Positions 50,558 to 58,723 are shown, numbered from the stretch's first letter. The stretch: DNA of 64,000 nt from Planktothrix sp. PCC 11201 (GCF_900009135.1 NZ_LT797688.1:649659-713658), one strand, 5' to 3'. Numbers and translations are program-made. Notes: a model not told the origin generated them from the sequence alone.

Positions 50558-50956
50558 ATGACCCTTACTATTAATAAAACACTTTATAGCAACCTATTAG
50601 CTGAAATCAGTCCTCAAGTGATTGAAACCGAGGAGGAGTATGATCGGATTTTAGCAATTGTTGAACGATTTACTTTTAGTCAAACTCTCACCCCGGAAGA
50701 ACGAGTATTATTAAAATTACTGGTTCAGTTAATTGAAAATTACGAATCAAAAATGTATCCCATCGATGAGTCTACACCTGTTCAAATTCTACAGCATTTG
50801 ATGGAAGTTACTGGAACTTTTGAAGGGGATTTAGTCGGTGTGATTGGAGCAAGTAATGTTATTTCTGAAATTCTTAATAATAAACGTTCTATTAGTAAGA
50901 CGCAAGCGCAAGCACTGGCTGATTATTTTGAAGTTTCGATCAATTTATTTATTTAG
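50558..50956 (+). CDS. HigA-like helix-turn-helix protein (orphan antitoxin type)
   Basis: 132 residues. The N-terminal half resembles antitoxins of the HigB-associated type (EEEYDRILAIVERFTFSQTL; RVLLKLLVQLIENYESKMYP), and the C-terminal half is a helix-turn-helix (VISEILNNKRSISKTQAQAL). No toxin gene is adjacent; the gene follows livF by 11 bases, so it may be carried on the transporter transcript. It could be a solitary antitoxin or a domesticated regulator. The complete HigBA pair at 54.7-55.3 kb is a separate system. Confidence 0.75.
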   Translation: MTLTINKTLYSNLLAEISPQVIETEEEYDRILAIVERFTFSQTLTPEERVLLKLLVQLIENYESKMYPIDESTPVQILQHLMEVTGTFEGDLVGVIGASNVISEILNNKRSISKTQAQALADYFEVSINLFI

Positions 50957-50968
50957 GTAGCTCCCCAA

Positions 50969-51799
50969 TCATATATGAACACTGCCATCGGGTAAAATCG
51001 CCCCGGCTAATTTAGCTCCGGTTAGTTTGACCATGATTTTATCCCCAATTCCGACCTTAGCCCCGGTTAAATCTGCACATCTTAAATCAGCGCCACTTAA
51101 ATCAGCCCCAATTAAATTAGCTTCTTGTAAATTAGCATAGGTTAAATTAGCCTGTAAAAAATTTGCCCTAAATAAATTCGCCTTATATAAACAGGCGGCA
51201 CTTAAGTTAACTTTATGCAGAAACGCATCACTTAAATCGGCTTCGGTTAAGTCCGCACCGCTTAAATTGCGACTGGAAAAATCCCTTTCTTTTAAATCCG
51301 CCCCTTTAAAACTTAATCCACTTAATTCCGTCGGTCTATCGGGGGGAGGAGTTGGTGCGGGGGGAGTTGGCGGTGGGGGCGTAACCGGAGGTTTACTACT
51401 AACTGGGGGACGTTGAAAATTATTATTTTCAGAGGTTTTTACGCGGCTTTGATAGGGAGAAGATTGATAGCTAGAATAGGGTTTTTGATAGGTATAGGAA
51501 TTTCCTGTACTATTTGAGGAGGCTCGGGAATGGGATTCTGCACGGGAAACAGTTGAGGAATGTTGAGTTGAATTTGAACTTGATCGACGCAATAAGGAAC
51601 GCAATTTTTCCCTAGCTTGATTGATTTCCTTGAGTTTTTCCTCAGCAATTTTTCTTAATCGTTGATTTTCTTCGGGAATGCGATCGGGATGCCAAATAAA
51701 TGCTAAATCTTTATAGGCCTGATCCACCAATTCTAAGGAAGCTCCAGGCTTGAGATCTAACACTTTATAATAATAATTCAACTCACTGGGAGTGATCAT
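50969..51799 (-). CDS. DnaJ-domain protein fused to pentapeptide repeats
   Basis: 276 residues from the ATG at 51799. The J domain occupies ~5-70 (YYKVLDLKPGASLELVDQAY; IWHPDRIPEENQRLRKIAEE) with an intact HPD, so it can in principle stimulate an Hsp70. A Ser/Pro-rich linker (~75-165) leads to about 15 pentapeptide repeats of the A(D/N)Lxx type (LSGADLTEADLSDAFLHKVN; ANLQEANLIGADLSGADLRC), forming a right-handed quadrilateral helix. J-domain/pentapeptide fusions occur in cyanobacteria, with unknown clients. An earlier TTG start at 51814 is possible. Convergent with the HigA-like gene. Confidence 0.88.
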   Translation of the reverse strand: MITPSELNYYYKVLDLKPGASLELVDQAYKDLAFIWHPDRIPEENQRLRKIAEEKLKEINQAREKLRSLLRRSSSNSTQHSSTVSRAESHSRASSNSTGNSYTYQKPYSSYQSSPYQSRVKTSENNNFQRPPVSSKPPVTPPPPTPPAPTPPPDRPTELSGLSFKGADLKERDFSSRNLSGADLTEADLSDAFLHKVNLSAACLYKANLFRANFLQANLTYANLQEANLIGADLSGADLRCADLTGAKVGIGDKIMVKLTGAKLAGAILPDGSVHI

Positions 51800-51881
51800 G
51801 GCAGGAGTCCGCAATTAAGGATTTGGCTAACAATCGATATTAGTGCTACAGCTTAACATACATCTATACCTCAAGGTTTTT

Positions 51882-54188
51882 TTAGCGCCGAAATACCCCT
51901 AAACCATTGTGAACTGGGGCGGCGGTATCGGGGATACGGTTTAAAAGTTGACCTCCTAAGACTAAATTCGTCGAACTTCCTCCGTCTAAATTTAACGCAT
52001 CAGTGGCTCCTAACTGCTGCATTAAGAGCGCCATTTCGGTTAATTTAGCCCCCACCCCTCCGACGCGGTTATGGACGGTGGCAATGATCCATTCGCCCTT
52101 GGCGGTGATGCCGACCCCGCTACGAATAGCCGCCTGATCGGCAAAGGCGGGACTAAACCCTTCGGCGATCGCATCTACCACCACCTGTCCGTTTTGTAAT
52201 AATAATGGCCCGCCGCCTAAAATATGGGGGAAGAAATTAAAATCCGAGGGGGTAGTTTGGGATTGAATTTGAATAGATGTACCCACAGAAAACGAACTTA
52301 AAACACTCCGAAAAGATCGCAAGGTTAATAAATAACCGGTTTTAGGAATAGGAATAGCGGTGGTTGTATTCGTGAGTTCTAATTGTTGTTTTACGATATT
52401 ATTTTCTACCACAATCACAATTTCATTCGCCGTTAAGGGGGTATAACTTTCGCCCCATTCAGGAGTATAACGAGCAATACCCGCTTTGACGTATCCGGTA
52501 TTGAGTAATTCACACTCTAAGGTCTGTCCCGATGAGGGAATCAGGGTTTCTTTTAAACTTAAACGAGCAATTTTGAACTGTCCTCTATCATTCCAAGCGA
52601 TCGCGCCTCGGTTTAAAATTGGCCCTGAAAACCATTGATTTTCTCGCCGAATTGCCCCCAAAGGAAAAAGATTATTCCGGTTAAAATATCCGGCATTAAT
52701 TGCTCCTAAACATTGACTATGATCAACGGTTTTGGCTAAACTGTCAATACCTTTCATCCCCGTTTGACTTGCCCAAATCGGGCGTAAATTCAAGCCAAAA
52801 TCAGGATTTACCGTTAACCAAACCACGGGAAAACGGCTATTATTTAAAGTCATATATTGTTGCCGCCACCGTAATCCTTTTACCCAGGTAATATCCCGTT
52901 CTATTAAGGCATCTTGCCGTAACTCAATTAAAATACGATTCGGATTATTCAAGGTAGAAACTTTCACCCCATAACCATCGGGTAACGTTCCTTGAATCAC
53001 CGTTTGATTATTCACAATTTTTACCAAAGGACGGGAGGGTTTTTGAGTTGTGACTGCGGTTTCTCCTTCATTTTGTTGTGCAGAAGTTCCAGAAGTAGGT
53101 GTGGGTTGAGATTGTTCTTGAAAGGGTTTAGCAATAGTTGGATTTGTTGTTGCATCGACCACCACTTCCCATTGGGTATTCTGTTGATAGAGTTCCCAGG
53201 GAGTCGGTTGATTTAAGGTTATCGTCATTTGAGAAATATTCGCTCGTTCCTCAAAGTTTAGGGTTTGAATAGTGCCGATTTTAGAAATAATATTAAGCGT
53301 ATTTTCTTGAATTTCTAAATCCCAGGCTGATAATTCCGCTAATTGATCAATTTTTACATAACGATATTCGGCATCTAAAAAAGTCCCCGGAGTTGAATGT
53401 ACAGAAAACCAACTTAAAGGTTGAAGACTGGCTTCCGTTGTATTTAAGGGATTAATTCCTAAAACTTGGATAATTCCCTTATCACTAACTCCGGTATTTG
53501 TAGCAATTCCTGAACTCCATTGACTCCAGGGTAACTTCCATTTTCTCCCATTCACAGAAAGATGGGTTCCTGTTTTAATAATTCCGGGGTGAGCTAAGGA
53601 TATAATATAGGGACAAATAATCGGATTCACTTTTTTTAGCCACACTAAAGCCTGATAAATAATACTAACAACTTCTCCCCGAGTCGCATTAGAATTAGGA
53701 TTAAAAACTTGGGGATAGGGGTAATTAACCACCAATTCAGAACGAGTTGCGGTGATCATAGCTTCAGTCCCATAGCTGGAAATTTTATCCCCATCTTCAT
53801 AAATAATTTTTAAGTTTAAACTCTCTCCTGGAGGTAAATTTAAGCCTGAAACTAAAGCTAATAAAACCTGTAAGCGCGTTACTGGACTTTGAGGAAGAAA
53901 CTGTCCATCAGGAAACCCCGAAATAAAGCCAGATTCATAGGCGGTTTTAATCGCTTCCGCCGCCCAAAACTCCTTGGGAACGTCTTTAAAAGGAATATAT
54001 TTACGCTTAATAGAAGTGGGAAATGCCACCTTTAAAATAGTCGCAAATTCCCCCCTGGTTAGATTTTGATCGGGGCGAAATGTGTTGTCCTTAAATCCAC
54101 TAATTAAACCCTGAGCTTGCAAACGTTGAATAAAAGGACGTGCCCAATGTTGGCTAATATCTAAAAACAACGGTTGTGAACTGGTCAT
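51882..54188 (-). CDS. SLH-domain phosphodiester glycosidase (NAGPA-type)
   Basis: 768 residues. Three SLH modules occupy ~5-190 (LFLDISQHWARPFIQRLQAQ; TRGEFATILKVAF; YIPFKDVPKEFWAAEAIKTA; GQFLPQSPVTRLQVLLALVS; SNATRGEVVSIIYQALVWLK). A middle beta-rich region with an AMIN-like look (~285-445) and a Ser/Thr/Gln-rich linker come next. The C-terminal ~300 residues match phosphodiester glycosidases related to the mannose-6-phosphate uncovering enzyme (LGAINAGYFNRNNLFPLGAI; GVGITAKGEWIIATVHNR; ALNLDGGSSTNLVLGGQLL). No clear signal peptide precedes the first SLH at the annotated ATG, which is odd for an SLH protein. It could hydrolyse a cell-envelope glycan linkage. Confidence 0.88.
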   Translation of the reverse strand: MTSSQPLFLDISQHWARPFIQRLQAQGLISGFKDNTFRPDQNLTRGEFATILKVAFPTSIKRKYIPFKDVPKEFWAAEAIKTAYESGFISGFPDGQFLPQSPVTRLQVLLALVSGLNLPPGESLNLKIIYEDGDKISSYGTEAMITATRSELVVNYPYPQVFNPNSNATRGEVVSIIYQALVWLKKVNPIICPYIISLAHPGIIKTGTHLSVNGRKWKLPWSQWSSGIATNTGVSDKGIIQVLGINPLNTTEASLQPLSWFSVHSTPGTFLDAEYRYVKIDQLAELSAWDLEIQENTLNIISKIGTIQTLNFEERANISQMTITLNQPTPWELYQQNTQWEVVVDATTNPTIAKPFQEQSQPTPTSGTSAQQNEGETAVTTQKPSRPLVKIVNNQTVIQGTLPDGYGVKVSTLNNPNRILIELRQDALIERDITWVKGLRWRQQYMTLNNSRFPVVWLTVNPDFGLNLRPIWASQTGMKGIDSLAKTVDHSQCLGAINAGYFNRNNLFPLGAIRRENQWFSGPILNRGAIAWNDRGQFKIARLSLKETLIPSSGQTLECELLNTGYVKAGIARYTPEWGESYTPLTANEIVIVVENNIVKQQLELTNTTTAIPIPKTGYLLTLRSFRSVLSSFSVGTSIQIQSQTTPSDFNFFPHILGGGPLLLQNGQVVVDAIAEGFSPAFADQAAIRSGVGITAKGEWIIATVHNRVGGVGAKLTEMALLMQQLGATDALNLDGGSSTNLVLGGQLLNRIPDTAAPVHNGLGVFRR

Positions 54189-54194
54189 ATTATT

Positions 54195-54261
54195 AAGGGA
54201 ATAGGGAATAGGTAACAGGTAATAGGTAATACTTCAACTTCGCTCAGTAACAAGGTAATAG
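54195..54261. repeat. Intergenic aataggtaa-type repeats
   Basis: Units gggaataggtaacaggtaat and an inverted copy of ttactgagcgaag (near 54235-54250) match the repeats at 45836-45956. Confidence 0.75.
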
Positions 54262-54310
54262 GGAGGAAAAGATTGTACTATCTAGGTTTAATTAAATAAA
54301 TGAAAAAACT

Positions 54311-54334
54311 GTAGGGGTTTGGTCTTTAAACCCC
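54311..54334 (+). repeat. GTAG-headed palindrome
   Basis: GTAG then GGGTTTGG-TCTT-TAAACCCC, a slightly imperfect member of the family, upstream of the glycosidase gene. Confidence 0.6.
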
Positions 54335-54421
54335 AAGTATGAAAAGGGTTTGAACTCCAAAACCTTACAATAAGATCTTACAATAAGATATTACAATCTA
54401 TTTAAGATTGCGACATCACCA

Positions 54422-54628
54422 TCAGGATTCCTGATTTTCCATAACTTTTTGCAGTTTCTCCGCAATATCTTGCCAATTTTGAGCTAGATCTGTACTCCGA
54501 TCTTGTCGCAAAAACTCTGCTTCTTTAAAACAATGATTGGCTAAAGAATGGACAACATTCTTAATTCCATGTTCCTCAATTAATTGATTTAAAGCCCGAG
54601 TTAACTTTTCGCTTTTTGGTTCTGTCAT
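54422..54628 (-). CDS. Small helical protein of unknown function
   Basis: 68-residue soluble helical protein (EKLTRALNQLIEEHGIKNVV; HCFKEAEFLRQDRSTDLAQN). It has a normal start (ATG) but no strong RBS, and I recognise no family. It lies 103 bp beyond the 3' end of the higA gene on the same strand. It may be a real conserved small protein or a chance ORF; its codon use looks coding. Confidence 0.55.
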   Translation of the reverse strand: MTEPKSEKLTRALNQLIEEHGIKNVVHSLANHCFKEAEFLRQDRSTDLAQNWQDIAEKLQKVMENQES

Positions 54629-54731
54629 ATTCTGTTCAACTCATGATTCAGTGGTCACAAATTCCATAATACCGCCATTTGTTACCCGATGGATACCCCC
54701 TAACCCCCTTTTTATATATACAATCAAGAAT

Positions 54732-55034
54732 TTACTGGCTATAGGAATAAGGGTTAATCTGATTTAATTTTTCTCCTAATTTTCGTTTGGCTTCCATAAT
54801 TTCATAGGTATTTTGTAATCTTAAAAAATATCCTTCTGAAAGTCCAAAATAACGACATAAGCATAAATCTATCTCAGCCGTAACCGGACATTTTCCCTTG
54901 ATAATAGCATGAATTTTATTAGAATCAACATCGATTGCCGATGCCAAAGTGTTTTGATTAATTCCTAATTCTTCTAAAAATTCATGTTCTAAGATATCTC
55001 CAGCATGGGGATTGTAGAGTAAAATTTCATTCAT
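54732..55034 (-). CDS. higA: HigA-family antitoxin
   Basis: 100-residue XRE-type helix-turn-helix antitoxin: PHAGDILEHEFLEELGINQN, TLASAIDVDSNKIHAIIKGK and TAEIDLCLCRYFGLSEGYFL are typical of HigA/VapI. It neutralises the toxin and represses the operon. It starts 5 bases after the toxin gene (toxin first, the usual HigBA order). Confidence 0.9.
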   Translation of the reverse strand: MNEILLYNPHAGDILEHEFLEELGINQNTLASAIDVDSNKIHAIIKGKCPVTAEIDLCLCRYFGLSEGYFLRLQNTYEIMEAKRKLGEKLNQINPYSYSQ

Positions 55035-55039
55035 GATTT

Positions 55040-55324
55040 TTAATCGTGATAATCAACAATCTCGACTCCTGAAACCTCTCCATTATACCAAATAAAACAA
55101 ATTCGCCACTGTTGATTGATTCTGATGCTATATTTGCCTATTCTATCACCTGATAGAGCTTCTAAACGATTTCCTGGTGGAATTCTTAGGTCATCTAATA
55201 GGGTTGACGCATTGATTTGTCGTAACTTACGTAAAGCTCTTTCTTGGATGTCTGGTGGAAACTTTCGTGATAATTTCCCATTCCATATTTTTTCCGTTTC
55301 CTTGCAGGAAAAAGAAGTAATCAT
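55040..55324 (-). CDS. higB: HigB/RelE-family toxin
   Basis: 94-residue RelE-fold mRNA interferase-like toxin: RALRKLRQINASTLLDDLRI, PPGNRLEALSGDRIGKYSIR and QWRICFIWYNGEVSGVEIVD carry the family core with the Arg and C-terminal aromatic residues. It precedes higA by 5 bases. The pair forms a type II toxin-antitoxin module. Confidence 0.9.
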   Translation of the reverse strand: MITSFSCKETEKIWNGKLSRKFPPDIQERALRKLRQINASTLLDDLRIPPGNRLEALSGDRIGKYSIRINQQWRICFIWYNGEVSGVEIVDYHD

Positions 55325-55522
55325 AGATAATGGATTGATTTTTATTTTATCAGTCTAACCCCCTAGAGGCGAGTTCTTCCTGACCTTCTGCTTCTCAACA
55401 CTAATCTATCTAAACCCATCCTAATTAATCCTGTCAATTTTAATTAATTAAAAATTGGGTTGATAAAAATATTTTTATCAAGCAAAAGTGACTGGTGAAC
55501 CCGCCCTTAACGTGTTTTTTTA

Positions 55523-55540
55523 CAATTCCTATAGGAATTG
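55523..55540. repeat. 18-bp perfect palindrome
   Basis: caattcctataggaattg is fully self-complementary. It lies 9 bases beyond the grrP stop codon and may be a terminator stem or a binding site. The rest of the 224-base gap 55325-55548 shows nothing else I can name. Confidence 0.5.
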
Positions 55541-55548
55541 CTATATTA

Positions 55549-56445
55549 TTAGTTAAGTTTGATTTGTTCTCGGGAGTTGATCACACCTTGAAAATAATTT
55601 TTGATTAAATCATTATCTATTGTGATCACACCATTTTCTCCAAACCATTGATCAACAATAGCCACGGATTCTTTATCTCCCAAAACATAACCTTGCATCA
55701 GTTTTACGATCGCAAAATTGACCCGATCTAAAAAAGCAGAATTATTTTCCGGGACGATACAAGCAATTCCTTCTCGGGTATAGGGAAGATTCGGAACTAC
55801 TTCTAAAGCATCGCGGTTAGGGAGGGTTTGTCGAGTTCCTTCTAGCAAAACCCCATCGGAACCAAAAGCATCTATTTTACCCTGTTCTAAAGCAGCAATT
55901 CCCTCGCCAATGGTCTTAAATTTGACTATTTTGGCTTGGGGTTGTACGACTCGGATTGTTGATTCACTGCTGCCATTTTCTAATACACCAATTTGTCGAT
56001 TTGCTAAGGATTCTGGTGTTCCTAAATTACTTCCTTTTTTAACTAATAGCCGGGTTCCTGTCACCCCATAACTTACGGAAAAATCAACATAGCGATCGCG
56101 ATTCCAAGTAAAAGTCACATCCTCACAAACAATATCAACATCCCGGGATAATACTTTAGGAATCCGCTCACCGATACTAATAGGAACCAGTTCTAAAGTG
56201 ATTTCCTTTCCTAATTCCTTGGCGAGTTGGGCTTTAATTTGATTCAGAATATCAATGGAATAACCAACCAATTTATCCTGATCATTAACATAGGAAAGGG
56301 GAATAAAATCCGTTTGAACTCCGGCGGTTAATACTCCAGTTCGGGCTACTTTTTCCATCACCGTTTCCGCCCAAGCCGGACTCGATAGACCCAGGGACAA
56401 AGCAGCACTCAAAGCAGCGATCGCAATTTTTTTAGATAAAATCAT
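55549..56445 (-). CDS. grrP: GrrP-type periplasmic solute-binding protein of the RiPP locus
   Basis: 298 residues from the ATG at 56445, which has GAGGAAA just upstream; a GTG at 56457 is less likely. A clear signal peptide (MILSKKIAIAALSAALSLGL ending PAWA). The mature part is a family-3 extracellular solute-binding fold: VMEKVARTGVLTAGVQTDFI, YSIDILNQIKAQLAKELGKE, VDIVCEDVTFTWNRDRYVDF, and IGVLENGSSESTIRVVQPQ. No transporter genes accompany it. It is divergent from two glycine-rich precursor peptides and near the radical SAM maturase, the known orphan binding protein of the GrrM system. Its ligand is unknown. Confidence 0.88.
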   Translation of the reverse strand: MILSKKIAIAALSAALSLGLSSPAWAETVMEKVARTGVLTAGVQTDFIPLSYVNDQDKLVGYSIDILNQIKAQLAKELGKEITLELVPISIGERIPKVLSRDVDIVCEDVTFTWNRDRYVDFSVSYGVTGTRLLVKKGSNLGTPESLANRQIGVLENGSSESTIRVVQPQAKIVKFKTIGEGIAALEQGKIDAFGSDGVLLEGTRQTLPNRDALEVVPNLPYTREGIACIVPENNSAFLDRVNFAIVKLMQGYVLGDKESVAIVDQWFGENGVITIDNDLIKNYFQGVINSREQIKLN

Positions 56446-56513
56446 TTTTTTCCTCACACAACTTTAATAAAGTTTTCCCAAGCAAACATACGCCATTATA
56501 TCAAAATTTATGT

Positions 56514-56519
56514 TATAGT
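56514..56519 (+). promoter_or_regulatory. -10 box of the first precursor gene
   Basis: TATAGT in ttatgttatagtgccag, 34 bases before the TTG start. The same stretch is repeated at 56987-56992 before the second precursor, so both genes have their own promoter copy. Confidence 0.5.
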
Positions 56520-56553
56520 GCCAGAAAAATTATCAAAAAAAGGAGTAACTATT

Positions 56554-56877
56554 TTGAAAATCAGCACAAAAACTGGATTAGTTGGCTTTTTCTTGGCTCT
56601 AAGTGCTTTAAATATTCCGGCGACAAACGCTACAGTTAAAACCACAAATTCAGCGCTCGCCTCGACAACTATTGAGTCCCGTTTGTTAAGAATTACAGAG
56701 ACTTTAAGAGACCGAGAAAACCAGTTACAAGAAAAACCGGAAGCCCTAAAACCAGGAGAACAAATCGCCGGAGCTTGGGGGAATGGTGGTGGTGGGTTCG
56801 TCAATCGTGGAGGCGGGGGTGGTGGAAACTGGCGCAATGGTTGGGCCGATGGGGGCCGTTTTATCAATTCCCGTTAG
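56554..56877 (+). CDS. grrA1: GrrA-type glycine-rich RiPP precursor 1
   Basis: 107-residue precursor starting with TTG at 56554 behind AAAGGAG. The N-terminal part has a hydrophobic signal-like region (GLVGFFLALSALNIPATNA), then a leader of ~50 residues (ESRLLRITETLRDRENQLQE). The C-terminal core, from ~70, is Gly/Asn/Trp-rich: AWGNGGGGFVNRGGGGGG, then NWRNGWADGGRFINSR. It contains four aromatic-x-Asn motifs (WGN, FVN, WRN, FIN) plus WAD. GrrM-type enzymes form cyclophane crosslinks at such three-residue motifs. The ORF could be read from a GTG at 56518, but the RBS favours the TTG. Confidence 0.88.
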   Translation: MKISTKTGLVGFFLALSALNIPATNATVKTTNSALASTTIESRLLRITETLRDRENQLQEKPEALKPGEQIAGAWGNGGGGFVNRGGGGGGNWRNGWADGGRFINSR

Positions 56878-56986
56878 TTCTGCTTAGTCTGTTTAGATTT
56901 TATCCCCATCTTGAAAAAGGCGTTGCGATGGTGACCAACGCTAACTTTTTTACCCTTTTTAAATCAATTGAGATCAAAATTTATGT

Positions 56987-56992
56987 TATAGT
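56987..56992 (+). promoter_or_regulatory. -10 box of the second precursor gene
   Basis: Duplicate of the promoter/leader at 56514, offset by 473 bases. Confidence 0.5.
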
Positions 56993-57027
56993 GCCAGAAA
57001 AATTATCAAAAAACAGGAGTAACCCCT

Positions 57028-57378
57028 TTGAAAATTAGCACAAAAACCGGATTAGTTGGCTTTTTCTTGGCTCTGAGTGCCTTAAATATTCCGGCGGCTA
57101 ATGCCACAGTTAAAACCCCAGAATCTGCAACCATTGAGTCCCGTTTATCCAGAATTACAGAAACTTTAAAACAGCGAGAAAACCAATTACCAGAAACATC
57201 AGAAGCCCCACAACCCGGAGAACAAATCGCCAGGGGAGCCTGGGGTAATGGTGGGGGACGGGGAGGCTGGATTAATCGTGGAGGCGGGGGTTCCTGGGGA
57301 AATGGGGGGAGTTGGCGCAATGGAAATAACTGGCGCAATGGCTGGGGTGATGGGGGTCGCTTTGTGAATATCCGTTAG
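57028..57378 (+). CDS. grrA2: GrrA-type glycine-rich RiPP precursor 2
   Basis: 116-residue paralogue of the first precursor, also starting with TTG (57028) behind an AGGAG. The leader is nearly identical through GLVGFFLALSALNIPAANA. The core is longer: GAWGNGGGRGGWINRGGGG, SWGNGGSWRNGNNWRNG, WGDGGRFVNIR, with six aromatic-x-Asn motifs (WGN, WIN, WGN, WRN, WRN, FVN) plus WGD. It arose by tandem duplication of the promoter, leader and gene. The different number of core motifs predicts a differently crosslinked product. Confidence 0.88.
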   Translation: MKISTKTGLVGFFLALSALNIPAANATVKTPESATIESRLSRITETLKQRENQLPETSEAPQPGEQIARGAWGNGGGRGGWINRGGGGSWGNGGSWRNGNNWRNGWGDGGRFVNIR

Positions 57379-57456
57379 ATGTGATTCTCTCTCTCAAAAG
57401 GCGTTGTGATTTCAAGCAACGCTAATTTTTTACTACTTTTAAATTAATTAAAATCA

Positions 57457-58659
57457 ATGACAAATCCAACTTTATTAAAATATCAAAAAATTGATCTTAG
57501 CAAATTTGGCCCGATTAATTTAGTGGTAATTCAAGCCACATCTTTTTGTAATCTTAATTGTGATTATTGTTATTTACCGAACCGAGACTTAAAAAATACT
57601 CTCTCTTTAGATTTGATTGAACCTATCTTTAAAAATATCCTTACATCTCCGTTTATTGGTGATGAATTTACCGTTTGTTGGCACGCGGGAGAACCCTTAG
57701 CGGTTCCGATTTCTTTTTATGAATCGGCATTTAAACTAATTCAAGAAGCTGATCAAAAATACAATCAAAAACAAGCAAAAATCTGGCATTCCGTTCAAAC
57801 AAATGGTACTTATATTAATCAAAAATGGTGTGATTTTATTCAAGAACATAATATTTGTGTCGGAGTAAGTTTAGACGGGCCGGAATTCATCCATGACGCC
57901 CATCGTCAAACCCGTAAGGGAACAGGAAGTCACGCCCAAACTATGCGAGGAATTTCTTTCTTACAAAAAAATGATATTCCCTTTTATGTGATTTCCGTTG
58001 TTACTCAAGATTCTTTGAATTATGCTGATGAAATCTTTCATTTTTTCAGGGAAAATGGAATTTATGATCTGGGATTTAATTTAGAAGAAATTGAAGGAGT
58101 AAATCAATCATCAACTTTAGAAGCCGTGGGGACATCGGAAAAATATCGTGCATTTATGCAGCGTTTTTGGGAATTAACCTCAGAAGTACAGGGAGAATTT
58201 AACCTCAGAGAATTTGAAGCAATTTGTGGTTTAATTTATTCTAATTCCCGTTTGACGCAAACGGATATGAATAACCCTTTTGTTTTAATTAATATTGATT
58301 ATCAAGGGAATTTTTCTACCTTTGACCCCGAATTATTATCAGTGAATATTGAACCCTATGGCAATTTTATTTTAGGGAATGTATTAAAAGATAGTTTTGA
58401 GTCCGTTTGTGATACGGAAAAATTCCAGAAAATTTATGCCGATATGCAGGAAGGAATTAAATTATGTCGGGAAACCTGCGAATATTTTGGAGTTTGTGGA
58501 GGCGGTGCGGGAAGTAATAAATATTGGGAAAATGGCACCTTTGCCTGTAGTGAAACCATGGCCTGTCGTTATCGAATTAAAATTGTAACCGATATTATTT
58601 TAGAACAATTAGAAAATTCTTTGGGTTTAGTGGAAAACTGTTATAGCAATTCTAAATAA
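57457..58659 (+). CDS. grrM: GrrM-type radical SAM/SPASM peptide maturase
   Basis: 400-residue radical SAM enzyme with the cluster motif VIQATSFCNLNCDYCYLPN (Cx3Cx2C), the GxGE-like TVCWHAGEPLAV, and a SPASM domain with cysteines in LCRETCEYFGVCGGGAGSNK and FACSETMACRYRIK. It belongs to the GRRM maturases that install cyclophane crosslinks on GrrA-type peptides, inferred from the two precursors 79 bp upstream. No Shine-Dalgarno is obvious before the ATG at 57457. It is the third gene of the locus in this direction and is probably co-transcribed with precursor 2. Confidence 0.92.
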   Translation: MTNPTLLKYQKIDLSKFGPINLVVIQATSFCNLNCDYCYLPNRDLKNTLSLDLIEPIFKNILTSPFIGDEFTVCWHAGEPLAVPISFYESAFKLIQEADQKYNQKQAKIWHSVQTNGTYINQKWCDFIQEHNICVGVSLDGPEFIHDAHRQTRKGTGSHAQTMRGISFLQKNDIPFYVISVVTQDSLNYADEIFHFFRENGIYDLGFNLEEIEGVNQSSTLEAVGTSEKYRAFMQRFWELTSEVQGEFNLREFEAICGLIYSNSRLTQTDMNNPFVLINIDYQGNFSTFDPELLSVNIEPYGNFILGNVLKDSFESVCDTEKFQKIYADMQEGIKLCRETCEYFGVCGGGAGSNKYWENGTFACSETMACRYRIKIVTDIILEQLENSLGLVENCYSNSK

Positions 58660-58668
58660 GTGCCAAGA

Positions 58669-58691
58669 GGGTTGGGAGACCCAACCCCTAC
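58669..58691 (-). repeat. GTAG-headed palindrome
   Basis: On the minus strand GTAG then GGGTTGGG-TCT-CCCAACCC, 9 bases after the grrM stop codon. Confidence 0.75.
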
Positions 58692-58723
58692 GATTATAAT
58701 AATCCATGGTTTTAATTGTGCTC

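Noticed and set aside
56554..57378. GrrA peptides as exosortase substrates or ordinary glycine-rich cell-wall proteins
   Set aside because: They lack a PEP-CTERM tail, and the adjacent GrrM-type maturase with aromatic-x-Asn motifs explains them better.
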